From Prevotellaceae bacterium (GTDB lineage Bacteria > Bacteroidota > Bacteroidia > Bacteroidales > Bacteroidaceae), in assembly GCA_031262265.1 (NCBI GenBank), contig JAISIB010000075.1, positions 1-5,721 of the forward strand: DNA of 5,721 nt, given 5' to 3'. Shown piece by piece: positions 1 through 5,721 of the stretch. Numbering within the stretch: the first letter of the stretch is position 1; each line of letters begins with the position of its first letter. Position numbers and translations under genes: made by a program. Below the pieces are notes generated by a model that was not told the DNA's origin, searched no databases, and saw only the letters and a list, made by a program, of their open reading frames with translations.

Positions 1-3000
1 GTACTTTACAGCCCAACGGGCATTGGCACAAGCAGCGCATTACCCGAACGGACGAGCGGAAGCCGTCGGCGAATTGGCCTTTCACGCGTTCGTAAAACTA
101 CAGTTCAACGAAGCCGAACGACTGTACAAACGCATTTATACCGAGACGGGAAACGAACAAGAACTGCTCATCGCAGACATCGGCTTGATGAAAATCTATC
201 AACGACAGGCACTTTATCCGAAATATTACGAGTATAGGAACAAAGCCGTGAAGCGTCTGCGCCGTTTGGACGAGGAACGTGCGGATTTCATCGACCCTCA
301 TGCCATTGCGCGACTTAATTATGCGCATACGGACTTTCTCTTGACGTCTGCCGTCTATACGTACTATCTGCGACAAACTTCGGAAGCGGTTTTCTTTCTG
401 AGCCAAATACAACCCGAAGAGTTACAAAACGACGAAGCTCAGTGGCTCTATTATCATTACCTGCGCGGAGCGTGCGAATTGTACGAAGATCCGGACGGAA
501 CCTCCTTGCTGCTTCGCAGTTTTGACGACCTAATGCTTTGTTTGCAACAAGCTCAAAGTAACAACTACATTTACTTTGAAGCTAACGCCCTACAAGGAAT
601 GGCAGAACTTCTGATCGACAGCGCAGATGCTACTTACTTAGAAAACCGACGCCCGTATGCGCTCGAAAGTTTGGGGTATCCGACAGACAGTTTGTTCGCA
701 CTTCAACTTGCTCGCCAAGCTCTCGGTTTATTTAAAGAATACGGCGATGACTACCAGACGGCAGCTACGTACACGACCATAGGTAAATACTTCAATCGAC
801 ACGGTCGGTACTCGGAAGCACGCGATTCGATATATAAAGCGTTGGCTTATGTTACGCCCGAACGAAACCTGCCCGAGTGGATAGCCAGCATTCATGCCGA
901 ACTAAGTATCTCGTATGCCGGCATGGGCGAGAAGCAAAAATCAGACGAGCACCGCAACGCGTATCTGGACATACTGCAATATACTCGCCAAGACCGAGAA
1001 GCGGAAAACCGATACCTTGTCTTACGAGCAGAAGCTCGGCAACTAAATTGGATACTAACCTTCATAACGCTGAGCATCGTGTTGGTTATCGGATTTTTCT
1101 GGTCGTTCAACCGATGGAGCAAGCGTCGTAATCGCACGCAAACCGAACGTCTGCGACTGATCTTGGCAATTTGTCGAAAAGTGACGGCGTCCATTCCGCC
1201 CTACGCAGTAAGTGAGCAAGAAATCCGACGAGCCATTCACGAGGCCATCGGTGAGGACTGGAAACAACTGGGTCAGGACACGTGCTTACAAAGCGTCATC
1301 CAACCCTACATCGACTGGACAATCAATCACGGAAACGCGTTTATCCGATTAGACAACGAGCAAAAAACACTGGAAGAGCAGCGATATGTTTACGAACGAC
1401 ACATCGCACGCAACAAACGGGAGAATATCGTGAAAAAGACCTGTTTGTCCATCGTCAGCGGAATGGTTCCTTATATCGATCGTATCCTTCATGAAATTCG
1501 GAAACTACGTCGAACGGATAACTCCATAGAGAATGATTATCGGAGCAAATATCAGTATATCGACGAACTTGTAACGGCTATCAACGAATACAACGAAATA
1601 CTCACGCTCTGGATACAAATGAAACAAGAAGGCGCGTGGAAACTAAATGTAGAGAACTTCGCCCTCAATGAATTGTTTGAATTGCTCGGCAAAGGGCGCA
1701 AAGCATTCGAAATGCACAAGCAAACGCTGATCGTAGAGCCGACGGCCGCCATCGTAAAGGCCGATAAGGCACTCACGATGTTTATGATCAACACATTGGC
1801 CGAGAATGCCCGAAAATATACGCCCGACGGCGGCACGATTCGCATCGCGGCTACGATGACGGAGCAATATGTAGAAATAAGCGTCGCGGATAACGGACGC
1901 GGCCTATCTCCCGAAGACGTTGCCCTCATCGAAAGTGAAAAGATCTACGATTCTCGACAAATCGGCGCACAAGATAATGATGCAGAATCCTTACGATTAC
2001 GCAAAGGGAGCGGTTTCGGGTTAATCAACTGTAAGGGCATTATCGACAAATACCGCAAGAGCGGCAAATTGTTTGAGGTTTGTTTGTTCGGCGTGCAGAG
2101 CGAACGCGACAAGGGAAGCCGTTTTTTCTTTCGACTACCCGTCGGATTACAAAAAGCAGCCACTTGCGTGCTGCTATTTATACTCTCGTGTACGTTGCAT
2201 GCCGAATCTTCGTTGCAAGCACTCAAAGACTCTATCTATCACAGTAACGTATCCGGAAATTATACGGCGGCGTTACAATATGCCGATTCGGCTTTACAAA
2301 TTCTCAATCGAGAATACACGGCAGCAAAAGGGACGGGCGCATTACTCTCTCTGCAAAATACCGGAGAACCCGCAGAACTGATTTGGTGGCACGAGGGATT
2401 TCAAACATCCTATGATCTGATTCTCTTTCTGCGCAACGAAGTTGCCATATCTTGCTTAGCATTAAAAAGATGGGACGAATATAACTATAATAATACGGTC
2501 TACGAACAGCTTTTCAAACTGTACAGTGAAGATCGCTCTTGGGAAACGTATAACATCGAACTGGAACATTCGACGCGCAACAAGAAAATTGCCTTGTTGT
2601 TCGTCGGATTGCTATTTATCGCCCTACCGATTGGGTATTACTTCCTATATATGCGACCCCGCCTGCGCAGCCGCCGACAATTGGAACAAGTGTTGGACGT
2701 CAACGCGATAATCTTCGATGCGTCGGGTGCTTCCCCATCCGAACAACAAACGGAAGTGTTGCAAAGAGAACCGTATAGTATGCAATTTGTCCCGCAGCGA
2801 ATCGTTACCGACATCTTTGGAAGTATCAACGAGTGGATAGAAACAGACGCTATCGGCATTGCCGTGTACGATGAGGTCGGAAAAACGTTGAATTTTGCAT
2901 CCAATCCGCCGGATAAGCCCGTACCCGAAGTCGTTCACCGTTGTTTCGAATGCCGTCAAAGCATTCAAGAGGACGAACACCAAGCCTTCCCCTTGCTCGT

Positions 3001-3970
3001 AGACATCGGCGAAACGACTTCTTGCATCGGTGTTTTCTATTTGCATCGGCGGGGAACCGTACAGGAGACCGACCGCTTGCTATTGGAACTGGTGGCGCGC
3101 CACATGGGTATTGTCTTATTCAATTCCGTCATAAAGCCAGCCACACATTACCGTAGCATCGCATCCGCGTATGACGATACGCATCGCGCATCGTGGGAAG
3201 ATAATCAGCTACACGTGCAGAATCTGGTGTTGGACAACTGTCTGTCGGCCATTAAGCACGAGACCGTGTATTATCCCAACAAGTTAAAGCAAATCGTAGA
3301 GCAGCTAAGTGCGGGCAAGTACGCAGCAACGGACGAGCGGCAAGCCATCTACAGTATGTTTGAACTGATGGAATACTATAAAGGCGTTTTTACGTTGCTT
3401 CATGCTTGTGCGTCGCGTCAGTTGGAAGACGTCACGTTCCGACGGGCTACCATTCCGGTAGAAGATCTCTTGTCGGATGCCGAACGATATTTGGAGCGAA
3501 TACATAAAACGAAAGCGAAAGACATACAACTTACCGTCAACTATCCGCCACCGACGACGCTTCGTGTCGTGGGCGACCGGATTCTGTTGCAATATCTGCT
3601 GGAAAATCTAATTAACGACGCCGTAAGTGTCCCCGATCACGGACGATTGGAAATTAACGTAGGCGAAGAAGAGCATTTCGTCCGCTTCCGGTTCACCGAT
3701 CACCGTCGCTCGCTATCCGCAGCTGAGGCCAACGATTTGTTTATGCCTTCGCTACAACGCATGAAAGGGACGGGAGAGCAACTACGCGGCACGGCATTCC
3801 TGATTTGTAAGCAGATCATCAGAGAACATGACGAGTATGTGGGGTGGCGAGGCTGCCGTATTTTCGCAGAATCAAGCGAACAGACAGGATTCAACGTGGT
3901 GTTCACCATACCAAAGCGAGAAAGAAAAATAACAAACGGAGATAATAAAATATCTAACCTCGAAAATTGA
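1..3970 (+). CDS. Large tandem histidine-kinase-like membrane sensor (DUF5112/DUF5113-type), 5'-truncated by the window
   Basis: Predicted inner-membrane sensor kinase partnering the response regulator 31 bases downstream. The frame is open from base 2, so the true start and probable signal peptide lie upstream; TTG at 23 is only the first start-like codon. Numbering here counts that TTG as residue 1. Residues 1-340 are helical and TPR-like (repeated A..LY, A..AL patterns). Membrane segment 341-362 is followed by RWSKRRNR. Kinase-like core 1 spans about 470-705, with ATP-binding Asn595 (ENARKYT), D623-N-G-R-G627 and G662-S-G-F-G666. A second hydrophobic segment (712-727), a short TPR-like stretch (about 735-850) and membrane segment 856-876 follow, then a GAF-like region (about 920-1037). 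Core 2 has HisKA-like IKHETVYYP with His1079 and a degenerate ATPase domain (1185-1305). The Bacteroidales family assignment is from memory of its architecture; the signal sensed is unknown. Confidence 0.85.
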   Translation, partial: YFTAQRALAQAAHYPNGRAEAVGELAFHAFVKLQFNEAERLYKRIYTETGNEQELLIADIGLMKIYQRQALYPKYYEYRNKAVKRLRRLDEERADFIDPHAIARLNYAHTDFLLTSAVYTYYLRQTSEAVFFLSQIQPEELQNDEAQWLYYHYLRGACELYEDPDGTSLLLRSFDDLMLCLQQAQSNNYIYFEANALQGMAELLIDSADATYLENRRPYALESLGYPTDSLFALQLARQALGLFKEYGDDYQTAATYTTIGKYFNRHGRYSEARDSIYKALAYVTPERNLPEWIASIHAELSISYAGMGEKQKSDEHRNAYLDILQYTRQDREAENRYLVLRAEARQLNWILTFITLSIVLVIGFFWSFNRWSKRRNRTQTERLRLILAICRKVTASIPPYAVSEQEIRRAIHEAIGEDWKQLGQDTCLQSVIQPYIDWTINHGNAFIRLDNEQKTLEEQRYVYERHIARNKRENIVKKTCLSIVSGMVPYIDRILHEIRKLRRTDNSIENDYRSKYQYIDELVTAINEYNEILTLWIQMKQEGAWKLNVENFALNELFELLGKGRKAFEMHKQTLIVEPTAAIVKADKALTMFMINTLAENARKYTPDGGTIRIAATMTEQYVEISVADNGRGLSPEDVALIESEKIYDSRQIGAQDNDAESLRLRKGSGFGLINCKGIIDKYRKSGKLFEVCLFGVQSERDKGSRFFFRLPVGLQKAATCVLLFILSCTLHAESSLQALKDSIYHSNVSGNYTAALQYADSALQILNREYTAAKGTGALLSLQNTGEPAELIWWHEGFQTSYDLILFLRNEVAISCLALKRWDEYNYNNTVYEQLFKLYSEDRSWETYNIELEHSTRNKKIALLFVGLLFIALPIGYYFLYMRPRLRSRRQLEQVLDVNAIIFDASGASPSEQQTEVLQREPYSMQFVPQRIVTDIFGSINEWIETDAIGIAVYDEVGKTLNFASNPPDKPVPEVVHRCFECRQSIQEDEHQAFPLLVDIGETTSCIGVFYLHRRGTVQETDRLLLELVARHMGIVLFNSVIKPATHYRSIASAYDDTHRASWEDNQLHVQNLVLDNCLSAIKHETVYYPNKLKQIVEQLSAGKYAATDERQAIYSMFELMEYYKGVFTLLHACASRQLEDVTFRRATIPVEDLLSDAERYLERIHKTKAKDIQLTVNYPPPTTLRVVGDRILLQYLLENLINDAVSVPDHGRLEINVGEEEHFVRFRFTDHRRSLSAAEANDLFMPSLQRMKGTGEQLRGTAFLICKQIIREHDEYVGWRGCRIFAESSEQTGFNVVFTIPKRERKITNGDNKISNLEN
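1766..2140 (+). other. Domain: HATPase_c of core 1, motifs intact
   Basis: This segment of the large sensor encodes a GHKL-type ATP-binding domain. All the main boxes are visible: an N box with Asn595 in the ENARKYTPDGG context, a G1 box D623-N-G-R-G627, and a G2 box G662-S-G-F-G666 followed by LINCKGII. It ends in FFFRLP, the usual last strand. These are the residues that bind ATP and magnesium in sensor kinases, so this half is expected to be the catalytic one. The adjacent dimerisation-helix region (CLSIVSGMVPYIDRIL, from residue 474) has Gly480 where core 2 has its histidine. Confidence 0.85.
3230..3930 (+). other. Domain: core 2, phosphoacceptor-type helix plus degenerate ATPase domain
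   Basis: The first part encodes NCLSAIKHETVYYPNKLKQ, a HisKA-like dimerisation helix with a His-Glu pair (His1079, Glu1080) and a proline further on, as in phosphoaccepting kinases. The following domain keeps the HATPase outline (VVGDRILLQYLLENLINDAV, then strand residues, and VVFTIP at the end). The key residues are changed: the N-box Asn becomes Asp1199, DxGxG becomes D1226-H-R-R-S, and the lid reads G1256-T-A-F. ATP binding is therefore doubtful. It lines up with core 1 at an offset of roughly 592-604 residues. Confidence 0.75.
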
Positions 3971-4001
3971 ATAACTAACGACAATAATAAACGAAGACCG
4001 T
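3971..4001 (+). promoter_or_regulatory. A-rich intercistronic leader before the response regulator
   Basis: These 31 bases between the sensor stop codon and the regulator ATG are rich in A and contain no GGAGG-like Shine-Dalgarno element. Bacteroidota often initiate translation from A-rich, SD-free leaders, so this probably serves as the ribosome entry region. I see no hairpin followed by a T-run and no clear Bacteroidota -7 box (TAnnTTTG), which fits read-through transcription from the sensor gene. Confidence 0.35.
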
Positions 4002-4724
4002 ATGAATTATAAAGTTATCATTGTAGAAGACGTCAAACTGGAACTGAAAGGCACGGAAGAGATATTCCGCAACGAAATTCCTGAGGCCGAAATCATCGGC
4101 ACTGCGATGACGGAAAAAGATTTCTGGTCGTTGATGGAAATACAAGTACCCGATATGGTACTCCTCGACTTGGGGCTTGGCGGTTCTACGACCGTCGGCG
4201 TAGATATATGCCGTAATATCCGTCAACGTTACGCCGATGTGCGCGTACTAATCTTCACCGGAGAGATTCTGAACGAGCGGCTGTGGGTAGACGTGCTGGA
4301 CGCCGGAGCGACCGGCATCATTCTGAAAACCGGCGAACTGCTGACGAAAACGGACGTGCAGGCCGTGATGGACGGGAAGCGGTGGGTATTCAACGAACCG
4401 ATTATGGAGAAAATACTCAGCCGATTTAAGCGATCGGTAGAGAACGAAAGCAAAAGGCAGGAAGCTATTATTGACTACGACATCGACGAATATGACGAGC
4501 GGCTCTTGCGTCATTTGGCGTTGGGATACACGAAGGAAATGATCGCAGGATTAAAAAGTATGCCGTTTGGCGTAAAATCTTTGGAGAAACGGCAAAACGA
4601 ACTTATCGGACGCTTGTTCACTCCCGACGAACGAGACGGAGGCGTCAATGCGACGCGCTTGGTCGTGCGAGCGTTGGAGCTGCGCATCATAGATATTGAC
4701 CATCTGGAAGCCGATGACGAATAA
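4002..4724 (+). CDS. Response regulator: receiver domain plus LuxR/NarL-like helix-turn-helix
   Basis: This 240-residue cytoplasmic protein is the likely phosphotransfer partner of the sensor upstream. The N-terminal receiver domain (about 1-125) has the full active site: acidic pair Glu9-Asp10, phosphoacceptor Asp56 in MVLLDLGLGG, switch Thr86 in LIFTGE, and Lys109 in GIILKTGE. A linker (about 126-160) leads to a helical C-terminus (about 160-232) reading DEYDERLLRHLALGYTKEMIA, then FGVKSLEKRQNELIGRLF and NATRLVVRALELRII. This follows the LuxR/GerE helix-turn-helix plan, with departures from consensus in the recognition region and an inserted charged loop (TPDERDGG). DNA binding is therefore likely but not certain. 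ATG 4002 is chosen because the receiver begins immediately (MNYKVIIVED). Its last 11 bases overlap the next gene. A Bacteroidetes-specific family (possibly DUF5932) is recalled, not checked. Confidence 0.9.
   Translation: MNYKVIIVEDVKLELKGTEEIFRNEIPEAEIIGTAMTEKDFWSLMEIQVPDMVLLDLGLGGSTTVGVDICRNIRQRYADVRVLIFTGEILNERLWVDVLDAGATGIILKTGELLTKTDVQAVMDGKRWVFNEPIMEKILSRFKRSVENESKRQEAIIDYDIDEYDERLLRHLALGYTKEMIAGLKSMPFGVKSLEKRQNELIGRLFTPDERDGGVNATRLVVRALELRIIDIDHLEADDE
4714..4724 (+). other. Gene overlap (regulator 3' end / transporter start)
   Basis: The transporter ATG lies inside the last codons of the response regulator, in a different frame, so the two share 11 bases ending in the regulator's TAA. 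A GGAAG at 4706-4710 sits only three bases before this ATG, which is close for a Shine-Dalgarno site. The arrangement suggests translational coupling and one transcript. Confidence 0.7.
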
Positions 4725-5721
4725 AAATCGATATACGCTTCATCCGGCTACGTTTTTCGGTTTGTTAACCGTAGTAGTGGTTTTTGCGGCATGGCTATGC
4801 AATGTCTACGGCTTAGAAGCTATCAACCCGCAAACCGGAGAACCTATCGTCGTACAAAATCTGCTGAGTGCCGAAGGGATTCGCTGGTGGCTACGCGGCG
4901 TCACCAACTATTTTACCGAATATGCACAGTTGGGTACTATCGTAGTCGCCATGTTCGGCATCGGCATCGCCGAGCATTCCGGTTTATCTGCCGCCTGTAT
5001 CCGCCGAAATACCGCAGCTACGAACGTCCGCCGCTTGCGCATCGGAACGGTTATCCTGCTCGGACTTCTATCCAACCTCGTAGGCGAATCCGGCTACGTG
5101 CTGTTGACTCCGATAGCCGCTACGCTGTTCCGATCCGTCGGACTTTCGCCGATCGGCGGCATCATTACGGCGTACGTCTCCGTAGCGTGCGGTTACAGCG
5201 CGAATGTCCTACTCACCACTCTCGACCCTATGCTTTCGCAAATCACGATGACGGCAGCCACCGCCAATCATATATCGACGGAAAGCATTGGTGCACCGGC
5301 CAATTACTTTTTCATGGCCGTATCTTTCCCCTTGATAGCCATTGTTATATACCGTATCACGATACGCTGCCTATGTCCGGCTCTTCCGAACGAACCTGTC
5401 CTGACGGACGAGGCGCAAACCCCTACCCGCTCGCGCCGCGAACATCGGGCGTTGCTCATCGCATGTACAGGTGGCGGCGTCTATGCCTGCGCCATATCGC
5501 TGCTGGCACTCATGCCGCACGGCATCCTGCGTAGCGTCAGCGACGAACTGATCTATTCCCCGTTTATGGACGGCATCTTGTTTCTCCTCTCTTTCGGCAT
5601 CGGGCTGACCGGCCTCGTGTACGGCTTCGCGTCCGGCAGATACCGCACGGATAAAGACGTTATTGCCGGGCTTTCAAAACCTGCGCGTCTATTGGAAATA
5701 TACTTTGTTATTTCTTTCTTC
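4714..5721 (+). CDS. AbgT-family transporter (p-aminobenzoyl-glutamate type), 3'-truncated by the window
   Basis: This is an inner-membrane secondary transporter. Characterised members take up p-aminobenzoyl-glutamate (E. coli AbgT) or export sulfonamides (MtrF, YdaH); the substrate here is not known. The frame runs 336 codons to the window edge without a stop, against about 500 residues for the family. Recognisable features are HPATFFGLLTV entering membrane segment 1 (13-30), the loop NPQTGEPIVVQNLLSAEGIRWWL, a segment near 71-90, and the family core SNLVGESGYVLLTPIA (120-135). GYSANVLLTTLDPMLSQIT (160-178) follows. Further hydrophobic segments lie near 196-218, 246-267 and 284-305, with a charged linker at about 222-244. 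The last residues (LEIYFVISFF) enter another membrane segment. ATG 4714 is preferred because it gives the usual short N-terminus before segment 1; the next in-frame Met is residue 80, inside the second membrane segment. A 247-codon frame at 4791-5534 is only a shadow of it. Confidence 0.92.
   Translation, partial: MTNKNRYTLHPATFFGLLTVVVVFAAWLCNVYGLEAINPQTGEPIVVQNLLSAEGIRWWLRGVTNYFTEYAQLGTIVVAMFGIGIAEHSGLSAACIRRNTAATNVRRLRIGTVILLGLLSNLVGESGYVLLTPIAATLFRSVGLSPIGGIITAYVSVACGYSANVLLTTLDPMLSQITMTAATANHISTESIGAPANYFFMAVSFPLIAIVIYRITIRCLCPALPNEPVLTDEAQTPTRSRREHRALLIACTGGGVYACAISLLALMPHGILRSVSDELIYSPFMDGILFLLSFGIGLTGLVYGFASGRYRTDKDVIAGLSKPARLLEIYFVISFF

Noticed and set aside
23..25. TTG at 23 as the true start of the sensor gene
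   Set aside because: The frame is open upstream to base 2 with plausible protein sequence (YFTAQRA), and a protein starting here would lack the signal peptide expected for a periplasmic TPR region. The start is outside the window.
1490..1495. His490-Glu491 (ILHEIRKL) as the phosphoacceptor of core 1
   Set aside because: It lies ten residues past the position that aligns with His1079, near the end of the helix, and lacks the following proline. It is kept only as an alternative to test.
2130..2210. Two separate sensor genes joined near 2150
   Set aside because: There is no stop codon or frameshift between the halves and no in-frame ATG with a leader immediately before the hydrophobic segment. 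The single long frame is the simpler reading.
2645..3046. Minus-strand open frames such as this one, and others at 1552-1929, 892-1194 and 98-412
   Set aside because: All lie wholly within well-supported plus-strand coding sequence, show no recognisable domains, and have no leader or neighbours on that strand.
3900..4001. A promoter or terminator between the sensor and the regulator
   Set aside because: The stretch is A-rich, but I found no TAnnTTTG box with a matching upstream element and no stem followed by a T-run.
4791..5534. 247-codon open frame inside the transporter region
   Set aside because: Its product is dominated by Arg, His and Tyr without membrane segments or a recognisable family, while the frame from 4714 gives clear AbgT motifs across the same bases. 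It is a shadow frame.

Overview
The window carries three same-strand genes with almost no non-coding DNA. The composition is moderate GC, the intercistronic leader is A-rich with no strong Shine-Dalgarno sequence, and the protein families are a TPR-type hybrid sensor, its receiver/HTH partner and an AbgT transporter. Together these suggest a Bacteroidota organism, most likely order Bacteroidales. The genus cannot be fixed from the sequence alone.

Layout: (1) Positions 1-3970 hold the 3' part of a very large membrane sensor protein. Its start lies upstream of the window. It resembles the Bacteroidales proteins annotated with DUF5112/DUF5113 (family name from memory, not searched). It contains two successive 'TPR-like region - membrane segment - histidine-kinase-like core' units in one chain. 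(2) After a 31-base gap, 4002-4724 encodes a 240-residue response regulator with an intact receiver domain and a LuxR/NarL-like C-terminal helix-turn-helix. (3) Overlapping its last 11 bases, 4714 to the window edge encodes the first 336 residues of an AbgT-family (p-aminobenzoyl-glutamate type) transporter, truncated by the window.

How they may work together: the sensor's TPR-like parts are predicted to be periplasmic and both kinase-like cores cytoplasmic. The first core keeps the ATP-binding motifs but has glycine where the second core has its candidate phosphoacceptor histidine. The second core keeps that histidine but has lost most ATP-binding residues. One reading is a split kinase within one chain, with unit 1 supplying ATP chemistry and unit 2 the histidine, passing phosphate to Asp56 of the response regulator. 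The translational overlap suggests the transporter is made with the regulator, but neither its substrate nor direct regulation by this pair can be read from the sequence. I saw no RNA genes, mobile elements, CRISPR arrays, convincing promoter or terminator.
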